Origin: Corbicula japonica
Lineage: Eukaryota; Mollusca; Bivalvia; Venerida; Cyrenidae
NCBI GenBank assembly: GCA_038501625.1
Contig: JAZAYU010000062.1
Span: 2,555,265-2,619,264, forward strand
Direction of reading: 5' to 3'
Length of the DNA: 64,000 nucleotides
The notes below the pieces were generated by a model, which did not search any database, was not told where the DNA came from, and saw only the letters and a program-made list of their open reading frames with translations. Of this stretch, positions 21,370 through 33,259 are shown piece by piece. The first letter of the stretch is position 1; each line of letters begins with the position of its first letter. A program made the translations under genes and the position numbers.

Positions 21370-24300
21370 GTTTGTATTCTCATAGCAATATTTGTGGATA
21401 TTTGTTGATATATGTTATATCATGATTTGTAAGTTTGTCTACTTTGTAAGGAATTTTATCTAAATTAAGATGTTATTTTGAATAAGTATTGAAATTAGTG
21501 TTAGTTTTTCTTTTTTTTTCTGGTTTTTTGTTATTACCCATTTTGTCAGCAAATTTAAATAGCTTTCTAATCATTAATACTCAATTTTTAAATGTTATCT
21601 GTTTATTTTTACTATAATAATTATAACATTAATTGATGTGAACAATACATATGTTATCATATTTTACTACTATTTAAACAAATTCTACTTTATTTAATTT
21701 ATTATATTTCTAATATGGTGTTTTTGTAGATCGGGGCAGATGTTGTGCCAGATTGAAGAGAAAATTGACCTCAACAGTATATGACATCATTGAATATGAG
21801 AAGGTAATTTTTTTTTTATCAAAATCTGAAACTATTGAATTTGAAATTGGTGTTGACTTTTGGTAATTTTGTTTCGCTTAGACATACATGTATTGGAATC
21901 TTACTGTATACTGGTAATGGCACTGTTGATCAGTATTCCTGCAATTTCATTTCCTCCATAGATACACCTTAATTGCTAGGGCAAACAGTTTAGATCCAGA
22001 TCAGCCTGCACATCCTGTCAGGATCTAAACTGTTTGCTTTTTTATAATCTTAGGTTACCTCTGACCAAAATGTGACCAGTGCAGATCTTAATCAGATGGC
22101 ACAGATGTGCTGCCTGATCAGGATCTACACCGGTCGCATATGCCTAAAAATGGATATATGTAGAGAAAAGGGTTAACATTGATGTGCATGTCTTATTAAC
22201 TTAATTTGTTTACTGGAATAAATCATCTTCATGAAGAAAGCCAACTGTGACAACAAGAATTACAACTCCTACTTTTTATATATGCTACTACAAATGTCTG
22301 TAATATGAAACTTTTTGTTGTGAATAATTTTTGAATGTTATTGTCCTGTTAACTTCCTACAGTGAAACCTGCCTTAGCAGCCATCTGCGAATAGCAACCA
22401 CCTGTCTTAAACAGCCAGTTTTAATATGACCTTAACTGACATTTTGTTCTAATTTATTACTGTCTTTAACAGCCGCCTGCCTTTAGTAGGCACTTTTTGT
22501 CACTTCCTAGGGTGGCTGCTTAAGACAGGCTTGACTGTAATTGGAATATATCATCTTCTGGTAATTGTTTCATTTTGTTGGTTACATATGACTTGTTAAC
22601 AGTGTTGAAATTATTTTTTTATAGAAAGCGAACGTAATAAAACGAAGCTGGAGGCAGACAATAAATAAAAAATCAACAAAGGTAAGAAAGTGTTTTAGAT
22701 GATACATGTATGAGTTGCTAAGCTGAAATTATTAAACTGATTTGGTTATTAAATTTTGAAAATATATATTAAATTCAATAAATTATTAAATAATAAAAAA
22801 ACTTGATTGATCTACTCTGTGCATTGTTCATTTTTATTATGAAAATTATACATTTTATGAATTATTTTAAGTAAGAATTACTCATTGATAGGTTTTTAAC
22901 ATAACATAATGTTTAAAGTACTTTGATTTTTCAAACTGTTGACATGTTATTTTTATATATAATTAGATATAGCAGTGTCTGTGTTATACTGAATCTCTGC
23001 TACTTGGTACATGGAATTTAATGGCACCTTATAGAAAAAGTACATGGTCATTATGTCAGCCTATTTAATCTGCTTGATTTTCCACAGTTATTGCTATTTG
23101 ATAAATAGGTGTAAAAAGTAAGATACTACCTTTTGGAGTTACTGCCACTTTAATTATGATGAATGTTTATCAATTAATCATGCAGTACTTAGAATTTGCT
23201 ACATATTCGCTACCTTAATCTGGCGGTATGCACAATTTTGGTGCATATGTTCTCATATAAACTGCACAAGATACACTGTAAGTATTTGTCCATTTATACA
23301 GATATATGAATGGAAATTGATCACATTGCAATAAACAGACTGGTTCACTTATTTGTAAGCTTAATAATGCAGTATTTGGTTTATTGTAACATTTTTATTG
23401 AAATGTTTTAAGTTGCCATTATATTTTTCAGATCAGAACAATAAAACACGAAAGAAGAGTTACAAAAAGAAAATTTAAGGAATTAAAGAATATAATGTTG
23501 TACAAGTTTTTGGAACTTCCATACAAGAAGGTAAATGTAATTGAGGGTTGTTTTTTTTATACCCCAATATTTACTTCTTTTCAATAATAAACCAAATACA
23601 GAATACAGACCAAAACATTTCCTGGGAAAAATTATTTGCTCAGATGAAAAATTGTCAAAATGTACTTGCAGAATATGTGAATTTTCTATGTTAATTTGTC
23701 ATCATTTGAGAATAAAAGCTAATGAATGAAAAAGTCAGACCTGTTTTTAAAGCCCACTACCGGATTAAAACCTAAAGTGGTTGTTGAAAGAAGATTGTCA
23801 GTTTTAACAGGTAAACTTTTTTTTCAAGTACTCAGTGGCATAAATGGAATGTGGTCTTTATTCAGAGATAGGTTTTTATTTATAGTTGGTTGTCACATGT
23901 GTAACTAGTGCTATAACCTCCTTCACACCAAATATATATGTTATGAAATATTAATAAATATCATTAATTTGTTATTCAGATTGAATTACCTATACAATGG
24001 AAGAAGGGTGGAAATCCACTGAATGAAGAAGGTAATTTGTGTTGTAAACTTATGAGATTTAATTGTTATTACATAAATTTGTTCATTGTCACATTTTACA
24101 CTGCATGTTGCTTGTGTAATTTGCCTGAACATCTGTTATACATTTTAATAGGCTCTTAAGAGTTTCCTCCATAATATAAATATATATTTATAATTTATAT
24201 ATATATATTAAATATTTTTTATATGATAAAAGAAAATACACTGAATCAACAGGATAAAGAACATGCTTGAGAAATTTAGTTTTGATACTATAAAAGGGAT

Positions 24301-27300
24301 TCAGTGGTAGCATTTTTTTTGCTGACGCCTGGCAATGCCCGATTAACCCTGTGACCCTCTTTCCTGTTTAACTCTGGCAAAAAATCATTATGTTGCTATT
24401 TGCAATATTGATAATTGCAATGTTCAATGTTCAGGCTGGAATTATGCATGATGATTTAATGTAAATTTATCTTTTTCTTTTTTTTTTCAAATGTTAAATT
24501 ATCATAAATGTTATACAGTTCGAAATAATATGTTATTTTCTTTTTATATATAAAGTAGCAAGGTAGTCTTTTCAAAAGATGGATGGTTATATATGTGTTT
24601 CTATGTGTTATTTTATTTCAGAAAAAAATATTTCTAACATTTTATTTCAGAATCGGAGTATTGTTAGTATAATAGTCCATTAGAATTAAACAAATGTATC
24701 GCTATATTGCTACAGAATGGAGGATGTTTCCACATAAATTGCTTCATAATCTAGGACTCAGGTAGAGATATTGGTACATAATTGAGGACATATTTGCTGA
24801 TATTGCCACAATCAGTCTAGTGACTAACAGCAGTACCTTATCCATGACCAATCCAGTGATGAACCTCCATACCTAATTTAGGAACACACCAATGATTAAC
24901 ATCCATACATAATCCATGAACTATCTTGCAAATAACATCAGCACATCAACCAATCAAGTGATTAACATCAGTACCTAATCTACAAACGATATGGTGATTA
25001 CCTTTTGGTGCCTGGTCCAGGACCAAGCTAAAGATCAACATCGGTACCTTATCCAGGAACAATCTTTTGAAGAACATTGATACCAATTTCAGGTTCAATC
25101 TGGTGATGAACATCCATACCTATTCCAGGAAAATACTAGTGATCATCACCTGTACCTTATCCAGGAAAATTATTGTGATCATCACCTGTACCTTATCCAG
25201 GAAAATTCTTGTGATCATCACCTGTACCTTATCCAGGAACAATCTAGTGAAGAATATCAGTAACTAATACAGGAACAATCTAGTGAAGAATATCAGTAAC
25301 AAATACAGGAACAATCTAGTGAAGAATATCAGTAACTAATCCAGGAACAATCTAGTGAAGAATGTCAGTAACTAATACAGGAACAATCTAGTGAAGAATA
25401 TCAGTAACTAATACAGGAACAATCGAGTGAATAATATCAGTAACTAACCCAGGAACAATCTAGTGAAGAATATCAGTAACTAATCCAGGAACAATTTAGT
25501 GAAGAATATTGGTAACATATCCAGAATAAATCTAGCAAATAAGATTGATAATTAACTAACCAGGAACTATCTAGTGAAAGAGATAGGTAACTAATCCAGG
25601 AATAATCTAGGGTTGCCTACTGTTCAAAGCTTGCAAGTCATAAGTGTTTAGAGCAATAATAACTTTGTTAGTTGTATACCTTACTATACCACAAAAATGA
25701 TGATAAGCAATATACAGTACAAAAATTATGAATTCATGGGGAAAGAAGTTTTAACACCACATAATAATAATTGTAGATGAAAAGCCCAGTGCAAGGCTAG
25801 TGTACAAATGTTCTTTCATCAGATCTTTTGTTTAAATCTGGAAAACAAGTCATTAACCCTTTCCTCCATAGACACATCTTTATTGCATATGCGAAGAGTT
25901 TAGATCCAGATCAGTGGATCTAAACTGTTTGCTTTTTTATTTGTTAGGTCATTTAAGACCTTGATGGAACCAGTGCAGATCCTGATCAGATGGCACATCA
26001 AGGCACAAAAGTGCCAGCTGATCTGGATCTACATTGGTCGCACAGGCGTAAAAGGGTGTATATATGTAGAAAAGGGTTAAGTGTATTCGAATTTTGCAAT
26101 ACTATGTTGCCCAGTGTAAATGAAATATACATGTATAACTCAAAATTTGATAAAGGCCACTTTTGTATGCCATAATTGTCATTAGATGAACATTTAGAAT
26201 AGTTTATGATAGGTTATTATTAAGTTATATTTTTATGAATAAGTCAGTTGAGTTTAATAATTGAACTGTTACACAAGTGTACAGTTATATCAGTGAGAAA
26301 ACTTACAGAATATAATAGTGGCCCTTATCAAATTCTGAGGAGTTTACTTTTTCTTCGTAACATATTTACACTCATTTTGCACTGTTCTGTTTGTCAAGTT
26401 ATGCAATCAACAATTATTAGCTGAAGTATTTTTTAACGTTATTTCAGCGTTATAATAAAAACTTAAACTATGAAATGCTAATAAATTTAAACATATATAA
26501 AGTGCAATTAATTAATTGATTAATTGTTCACTCCATACATTTCCCTTTCAACACGTATTTAACTGATGTACATCCAGATCAGCTGTGTAATTTGGACTTC
26601 ACTGGTCACTTGTTCACAAATAACAGATTATATTGATCTGATCAGACGGTATAAATGCTACAGCTTATCTTGATATACACAGTTCCCTTACACATTTGAA
26701 AAGTATAAGGAGTAAAGATAATCAATAGCTGTTTATGTAGAAGATTTAAACCTTTCCTCCATAGATACACCTTAAAAGCATGGGTGAACAGTTTAGATCC
26801 TTGCCATCTGATCAGAATCTGAACTGTTTGCTATTTGATTTATTCGAATATGACTGACCCAAACTCAATAACAGTGCAGATCCTGATCTGACATCACAGA
26901 TGTGCCGGCTGATCCGGATCACACACCTATATATTAAGAATTATTTTCTTATATGTTTTTACTGTATTTATATTAATTTTAATTTTTTAATTTATCAATA
27001 TTTACTAATGTATTAATAATTTATTAAAGTAAATTTTAAAAACAATTCAATAGAGTAACTCATTTCATGTCCATCACTATAAATACTCTTAAATAAATAT
27101 GTATACATTAAAATTTCTTATTGCTGACTGTTTCTGTTATTATGTCTCCCCGCCCCCCCCCCCCCCTCCTCTGGGGGAGACATATCACATATTGTTTTTG
27201 CCCTGTCCGTCAGTTTGTCTGTCACACTTCGTTTCCGCTCAATAACTGGAGTACAGTTTGACACACAACATTCTAACTTCGCTGGGTGATGGCCTTTTTA

Positions 27301-28419
27301 GAGTAGAACCATACTGATTTTGTGGCCAATAGGTCAAAGGAAAATATCAGAGAGGCCCGATAGTTTCCGCTAAGTAACTCGACTACCATTTGACAAGGAG
27401 CATTAAAACTTCATAGGGTGATGGCCATTATAGATTTTGGGGTCAGTAGGTCAAGGTCACTGGGGCCTGAAGAGTGAAAACTGCTTACACTCAATAACCG
27501 AGTACCATTTGACCCAGAGCATTCAAACTTCATAGTTTTGTAGCCCTTATTAAGTAGAAGAACCCTTTTGAATTGTGGGTCAAAGGTCAAGGTCATAGGG
27601 GCCTGAAGAGTGAAAACCATTTCTGCTCAATAACAGGAGTTCTATTTCACCCAGAGCCTTCAAACTTCATATTGGGAATTAATGAGTGTCCATTGCTAGT
27701 CTTAATAGAACCACGCCTGCTCCATTATCATATTCTTTCGTCATATACAACATTCAAATGATGTGATTTTCCCACAACCATGGAATTGTTTGCGTCAAGG
27801 TGTTATTGTGGATATGATATCTTTCGAATGATGAATCCTGGATTTTCAACTGTAAAGCTTATCGAAATTGAAAGACAACACAATTTATATTTTATAAAAT
27901 GGCTACAAACATGACCATGTTAAATGGGAAGGTTGGGACACTACTAACTTCTACAAACAGACTGGGAGGAACAGGAAGAGGGAAATGAACAGGATGGATA
28001 TATTTGTAAGAACTCATTGCTCATTGATAATTTTAATGCAAAATTAATTGTTTACAATTAAAGCATCCATAACAAACATTGTCTCTTCAACCCTTTCCTG
28101 CTTATATATGCACTTTTACATTTGTGTGACCTAAGTAGATCCACATTATCCCGCACAACCTTGCCATCGGTCCATGCAGGATCTGTATTGTTTTGCCGTT
28201 TCATCGAAAATAATTTAAATAAATAATCTAAAAATGACCAGTGTACATCCTAATCAGATGGCAAGTATATATATATAGAAGGAAAGGGTTACATTACATA
28301 TAATATGCCAAAAGAATAGTGATAAAGATAACTGGGAAATATGGATGTTTATTAAACTGGAGACTTCCACATGACCTAAAAAAGTAAAGGTAACCACACG
28401 TTATATATTGTTGTGTTAC

Positions 28420-28507
<88 letters not shown>

Positions 28508-31500
28508 TGAACAAAAATAAAAAGTATCCACTTTTTATGCTTATATTCTCATTAACATATTTTCATTTATTCAGGTACGCTTTGAATGGTGTTTAATTGG
28601 TTAATCTCAGTTGTTTTTAATTTCAATTGTTCATAAACATAATCTCCCACACCAAGACCTTAGCAGCGGCCAGCCGAATAACAATTAATAATGGGTTACA
28701 AAACACTACATATTCAATACAAAGGGAGGTAATTGGAAATGGTTGGACTTTCTAGCGTAGTTTATCGAGGACTACTTGTTTTATTGATAAATGTTTTGTG
28801 ATTTTATTGATCTCAAGAGGTGGAAAGATTGATTTAATTCTAACCAGTGTGACTACTTCAAAGAATCACTGATTTTTTCCTGGAACCCACATTACAACAA
28901 AGGGAAAGGTAACCAAGTTGTGCAGATTTTCAAAAACACTTTTTCTCTTTGCAATGATAACAGAAATGCAAAATTGTCCACAGACAGAAATCTAAGTTTT
29001 CATTTTCAAATTTAACAAAATTTAAGATAGGAAAGTGGATACTTTTTATTTTTGTCGAGTATATATATATATATTGTGGACTCATCGTGGCTGTTATTAA
29101 TCATTGCATTAAGATTTGCAATTATCAGTTTCATACAGACATTAACATTTTACAGATGTAAATCTCGATCAGATGGCTCTAATGTGCTGGCTGATCTAGA
29201 TCTACACTGGCTGCACAAGTGTCAATATATATGTATGTATGTAGTGAGTGGTTAGATGTTTTTTTAATCGTGCATTTTACAGTGCAAACTAGGTAAATAG
29301 CGTAATTAAAAGGCTCATTTTGAATGTTTGGTGTGTGAAATTAATTACACTAATAAATTTGGTTTCTTTAAATCAGCTGCTGTAATCTGCATGTCCAAAT
29401 CTTAAACCTTTCCTCCATAGATACATCTTTATTGTGCGAGCAAACAGTTAAGATCCTGATCAGCTGGCACACTTTCATGATTCATTAGATGTGCCGGCTG
29501 ACCTGGATCTATACTGCTCGCACACATTAAAAAATGCAAATATATGGAGAAAAGGGTTAATGAAATATTCATTTCTAATGTTCATTAATAGCAATACAGA
29601 TGCTAGTGTTTTTGGAATGTGTTTACTCTTGCAGAGTTACTTTTTCAGCGTCGGAATCTACAACATATGGAGAGACATGCCAGGATGAAAACTACAGCCA
29701 GGAGGAGTCCACTCAAGAATACATAAATATTACAAGTGGTTCGACAACAAACGTCAATAGCCAAGAATCGGAATTCCCAACTTTGACAAAATCACCTGAG
29801 CAATACATTAATGTTGAAAGTGAAACAGAATATATATCTATACAAGACCAAGTAAATGTTAACTATGAAAGTCAAGAAAACACTGAAAATGAAACATATA
29901 AGTTTACAACATCTGCATCCAACTTTGTTGAAAGCGATACAGAATATCTACAAGACCAAGAAAATGTTAACAACAAAAGTCAAGATAACCCTGAAATTGA
30001 AACAAATAATTTTACAACATCTACATACAACTACAAAGAAACAGTAATGAATTTAGCCGGAAAACTATTTGAGAAATTATTAGATTTGGAATGGACAGTG
30101 GCAGTCACGCACCAGTACAAAATTCATTTGATGCATCTTTGGTCTAATTACTCTTTGAGAAATATCATTATTGAACGAACATGTAATAAATGGTTAAAAA
30201 CAATAGTTATCAACAAAAAAGTAATTGAATGTAATGAAGCAATTGACGAAATGAACCCTGTACCTTGTATTTTGAAAATTTGTGAAAATGTAACAAAAAT
30301 TGCATGTTGCTCAGGAATAAGAAATGAAGAAATATTAAATTACTGTAAAGACAACATCAAGAAAAACAAACAAAACATTGATTATTATATTTCAATCGAA
30401 CATGAACATGAACTTAAAGTAGAGACAGTTAGAAGCAATGAATGTAAATTAATATGGAACAGAACTAAACAAAGTAAAAGAGAATCATGTGAAAACTGCC
30501 ACCAGCTTGTCCGTCAGAAATTAAGAAAACGTGCAGAAATGGAAATCCTAAAAGGGAAAAAAAACAAAACGAGAGAAATTTTAACTAATCTATCATACAT
30601 CGAACTGTTACAAAAGGTTCAGAAGCAGAGGAAAACAATTCAAAAATTAAAGAAAGCCAAGAGTGAACTTGCTATTCAATACAAATTATTTTCAAAAAAT
30701 AGCAAAAAAATTGAACTACCATCAAATTTTGATATTAAATCTGAAAACTTAGAAAAAACCATAAAATTTGCAGTTGAAAACAACTATTTAGTTGAAAATT
30801 CTGTACTGTATTGTTTATTAAAAGACACATTGTTGTCTTTGGTGAAATCTGAAATTAATGGAGGCAAGCCTTCAAAAGGAATGAAATTCAGTCCTCTAGT
30901 AATTAAATGGTGTGTTGACCTCAGTGAAAAATGTCATAAAAGTGGTTATGAAGCTATAAGAAAAATTATTCCTCTTCCACATTTCAAAACTATTCAATCA
31001 TATAAGAATTCAACATTTTCAACAAAACCAATAGATCCTGATAATTTACAAAGAATGGTACAAGAAATAAATAGAAGACAATGTAACGGAATAGGTGGCA
31101 TTCACTGGGACGAAATAACTATAAAAAAAGGAATTAAAGTCAATTCAAGAACTAACGAATTAATTGGATTTGAAAATCTTGACATTCCACATTATTTATT
31201 TGACCGCCCAATATCTAGCGACATTGATTTCACAATTGACAGTGACAACAGTCAAAATGAAACTCAAAATTCACACATTATTGACAATCAACCCATTGCA
31301 AAAATAATATTACAATTCTTCTGGACCAGCGTTAGTGGAGACTTTTCATGGCCAGTGGCATCTTTTGCAGTGAACAACTTAAACACAATAAAATTGACAG
31401 ATTGTATATGGAATGTTGTAAAAGCATTGACAGAATTGAAAATCAACTCTAAATATAAAAATGTTCATGTTCTGTATGGTGTGTGTGATGGAGCACCTTA

Positions 31501-33259
31501 CTCATCTGCATTTTGCAATAGAGCAGGGACTAAAAATTTTGTGACCAAAAATCCGTATCAAAACGAAATGCCAATATATTGGTTAAGTGATGCCCCACAT
31601 ATGTTGAAAAAATTACGAAATCATGCTTTATCATCAAACAGACAACTAAGAAAAAACAACAAAACAATTAAATTTTCTCATTTCAAACAAGTGGCAGAAA
31701 GAAATTTAACAAAAGTTCAATACAAGCACATCTATCTGGATAACAGATCAAAAATGAATGTAAAACTTGCAGCACAATTATTATCCCAAGAAGTAAAAAA
31801 TGACATCCTTGCCAATACATCATTTACTGACACAGAATTTACAGTCAACTATATATACCATTGTGAAAAATACTTCAAAATTATGAATGGACTACAAATA
31901 AAACATGGAGATATAAAAACACTTTTATTGACATTGACTTTTTTCAAACAATGGAAAAGAGAATTATTCTCAAACACTGAACATAAATCAGTAGAATCTG
32001 ACGAAATCTGTAAATCATTTTTACCGTTGACAACTTACAGAGACCTAAAACGTTCAATTCGAGGATTTTGTGGACTTGCCATGTTCTTATCTTTAAATTT
32101 TAAAGATGTATTGTTTGTTCCTCGTACTACCAATCAAGATGATGTGGAAAATTACTTCAGCTTGCAACGTGCAAGATGTTCCAGTGAATTAACAGTAGAA
32201 CAATATTTGTCTAACAACATTGCAATCACAACATCAAACTTAATTAAAGCAGAGAAAAATGACATTTCAAGCATGATGGGATCTTACAACTTAGCAGTTA
32301 CACCAAATTTTGTTAGTAAACCACTTGAACGAAGGAAAAAGAAATCTAACACAAACAAATTAGAACATGAATGGAAAATGTCTGATGAAATGAAAACAAA
32401 CTCAAGACCTTGTCCACATAATTACACCGTTTCTGAAAAGTCAAAAATTAATGATCACTTGCTTCAGGTTCTTCAATATATAAACATAAAGAGCCCAAAG
32501 GTATTGATTGAAAAATCACAAAGATGTGTTCAACTGTTGCAAGATAATAAAAACCGGACTAATGTACTACAGTATTTCATAAATGTGGACTACCTTCTCA
32601 GAACAATACATTTTAATACCAGCAAATGGGATAAATCTACACTTACAAATTGTCAAAAGTATTTGAAACATGACAAATTCATTCGTGAAAAATGGTTTGA
32701 ACTGGTACAACATATAGGTTTTGAAAAAAAAATGAATGATGATCAATCTCTCTTGGACATTTTATGTACAATTTTGAAAAAATTTTCTCAAAGAAGATGT
32801 GTCCATTACTTAAGAATTGATGAACTATCACCATCTACTAATGAAAAAAGTGCTATACGTGAGCTGTTAAAAAAAATGCAGCAAAAATCACAGATTCCTA
32901 CTCTAAATGACAAATGTTTTAGATGCCACAAAATTGGCCATTGGGCTCGCGATTGTACAGAAAAACCAAATGAAGAATGGATGGAAAAGAACACTTGTTT
33001 TAAATGCAAAAAAACTGGTCATTTTATGAAAGACTGTGAAACCAAACATATACATAAAAGGCAGAATTTAGCTGAAATATTATTCGGAATGACAAAAATA
33101 AATCTGGAAAATGAAAAGCAATTTTATAATGTGCACAAATCAACCGTAAACAAAAATTTAAAAGAACATTCTTTTAAACAAGGATCACCTGAATGGTTAA
33201 ATGCAAGAAAAGGAGTCATAACATCTTCAAAAGCTGCTACTGCTATTGGTATTGTATAA
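21324..33259 (+). CDS. Spliced P-element-like transposase gene with zinc knuckles and YqaJ-like motif (whole locus)
   Basis: Seven exons (21324-21369, 21730-21803, 22625-22681, 23432-23530, 23980-24031, 27961-28005 and 29649-33259) join with matching phases into one frame of about 1319 codons, starting at the ATG pair 21348/21351. The second ATG has A at -3 and G at +4. The exon 2 donor is a weak GTTTGT; the others are GTAAtt, GTAAGA, GTAAAT, GTAATT and GTAAGA. The short exons add a Lys/Arg-rich N-terminal region (about residues 8-100) with no THAP finger, then an acidic linker. The last exon carries the catalytic core. It is either an autonomous transposon or a domesticated copy. The intact frame, despite many MITEs in the introns, shows the coding part has been kept. 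No terminal inverted repeats of the element itself were found. Confidence 0.75.
21730..21803 (+). CDS. Transposase gene, exon 3
   Basis: 74 nt between tttttgtag and gtaatt. It is open only with phase 1 entry, reading RGRCCARLKRKLTSTVYD and on to EYEK. It leaves in phase 0. The peptide is strongly basic. Confidence 0.65.
21951..22177. mobile_element. Fold-back MITE family 'gatccagatcag', copy 1
   Basis: Ends are 'tttcctccatagatacacc' and the roughly complementary 'atatatgtagagaaaagggt'. Inside are pairs of gatccagatcag / gatcaggatct motifs and a central 'aactgtttgcttttttat'. About six copies lie between 21.9 and 29.6 kb. Confidence 0.75.
22178..22624. other. Intron, includes a small inverted repeat
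   Basis: Around 22361-22540, 'cagtgaaacctgccttagca' faces 'taagacaggcttgactgta' (inverted). This indicates a short fold-back element of about 180 bp within the intron. Confidence 0.5.
22625..22681 (+). CDS. Transposase gene, exon 4
   Basis: 57 nt, phase 0 to 0, between ttttttatag and the strong donor gtaagaaag. It reads KANVIKRSWRQTINKKSTK, a basic segment. Confidence 0.7.
23432..23530 (+). CDS. Transposase gene, exon 5
   Basis: 99 nt, phase 0 to 0, between atatttttcag and gtaaatg. It encodes 33 mainly basic residues ending FLELPYKK. A helix with Arg/Lys clusters (KHERRVTKRKFKELK) could bind nucleic acid. Confidence 0.7.
23980..24031 (+). CDS. Transposase gene, exon 6
   Basis: 52 nt between gttattcag and gtaatt, phase 0 in and 1 out, reading IELPIQWKKGGNPLNEE. 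Confidence 0.65.
24032..24835. other. Intron, no exon supported
   Basis: Acceptor-like ttatttcag sequences occur at 24613-24650, but the following segment hits stops soon and has no fitting donor. AT microsatellite at about 24175-24225. Confidence 0.4.
24836..25615 (+). repeat. Minisatellite, ~41-43 bp unit, about 18 copies
   Basis: The unit approximates 'aggaacaatctagtgaagaa' plus 'tatcagtaactaatac'. Central copies (25250-25500) are nearly identical. Earlier ones, with 'catcacctgtaccttatcc', are diverged, and three of these form their own sub-array at 25130-25240. Confidence 0.9.
25616..25854. other. Intron, no feature recognised
   Basis: AT-rich spacer. Confidence 0.35.
25855..26075. mobile_element. 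Fold-back MITE family, copy 2
   Basis: Starts 'aaccctttcctccatagaca' and ends 'tatatatgtagaaaagggtt'. The interior has gatccagatcag and gctgatctggatctacattg. Confidence 0.75.
26540..26720. mobile_element. Diverged fold-back MITE copy
   Basis: Retains 'tacatccagatcagctgtgt', 'gatctgatcagac' and 'cagcttatcttgatatacac', but the ends are degraded. Confidence 0.45.
26752..26940. mobile_element. Fold-back MITE family, copy 3
   Basis: Starts 'cctttcctccatagatacac'. The interior has cagtttagatcc and 'gccggctgatccggatcaca'. The right end is eroded. Confidence 0.7.
27145..27665 (+). repeat. Degenerate ~125 bp tandem repeat with poly-C leader
   Basis: A C-run and 'tctgggggagacatat' are followed by units sharing 'gctcaataactggagtac', 'tttgacccagagc.ttcaaacttcat' and 'ggtcaaggtca'. 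This is a bivalve-type dispersed repeat (recall). The short frames in it are not genes. Confidence 0.65.
27961..28005 (+). CDS. Transposase gene, exon 7 (acidic)
   Basis: 45 nt, symmetric phase 1 to 1, between a TACTAAC-containing acceptor region (27942-27960) and gtaagaac. In the required phase it reads WEEQEEGNEQDGYI, matching the acidic, Gln/Glu-rich start of the last exon. It is removable without frame change, so it may be alternatively spliced. Confidence 0.6.
28086..28292. mobile_element. Fold-back MITE family, copy 4
   Basis: 'aaccctttcctgcttatata' at the left, 'tatatatagaaggaaagggt' at the right. The internal 'gaccagtgtacatcctaatc' matches other copies. Confidence 0.65.
28421..28506. 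repeat. (TA)n microsatellite
   Basis: About 80 bp of pure TA. The open frame across it (28408-28596) is an artefact. Confidence 0.97.
28507..29062. mobile_element. Mariner-like MITE (~555 bp)
   Basis: The terminal repeat 'acaaaaataaaaagtatcca' (about 28512) faces 'tggatactttttatttttgt' (about 29036-29055), and TA dinucleotides sit directly outside both ends. That matches Tc1/mariner ends with TA target duplication. No transposase inside. It lies in the TA microsatellite, a natural target. Confidence 0.75.
29120..29265. mobile_element. Partial fold-back MITE copy 5
   Basis: Keeps only the right half: 'tctcgatcagatggctctaa', 'gctggctgatctagatctac' and 'tatatatgtatgtatgtag'. Confidence 0.6.
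29403..29562. mobile_element. Fold-back MITE family, copy 6
   Basis: Starts 'aaacctttcctccatagata' and ends 'atatatggagaaaagggtta'. Shortened centre. Confidence 0.7.
29649..33259 (+). CDS. P-element-like transposase, main exon (catalytic core, CCHC fingers, YqaJ-like motif)
   Basis: A single 3.6 kb exon. The chosen acceptor tactttttcag at 29648 gives the exact phase required by exon 7. An ATG at 29600 also opens this frame but lies in intron sequence. Numbering residues from 29600: an acidic N-terminal region with ~35-residue imperfect repeats (about 50-140); a Lys-rich coiled coil (about 303-367); then a P-type RNase H-like core. In the core, HWDEITIKKG puts Asp at 504, GVCDGAPYSSAF Asp at 630, YWLSDAPHMLKKLRNH is at 661-676, HIYLDNRSKMNVKLAAQ precedes the insertion region, and NQDDVENYFSLQRAR has Asp847 and Glu850. 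This order is that of THAP9/P-element transposases. Two CCHC knuckles follow at 1106-1119 and 1133-1146. GSPEWLNARKGVITSSKAA near 1195 is the opening motif of a YqaJ-type exonuclease, cut off by a stop. The role is DNA transposition in the nucleus. Confidence 0.9.

Noticed and set aside
28408..28596. 62-codon frame
   Set aside because: It is a translation of the (TA)n microsatellite and mariner-like MITE end.
29600..29648. ATG at 29600 as the transposase start
   Set aside because: It lies before a good acceptor (tactttttcag) whose phase matches the upstream exons; an N-terminus made by splicing explains the data better.
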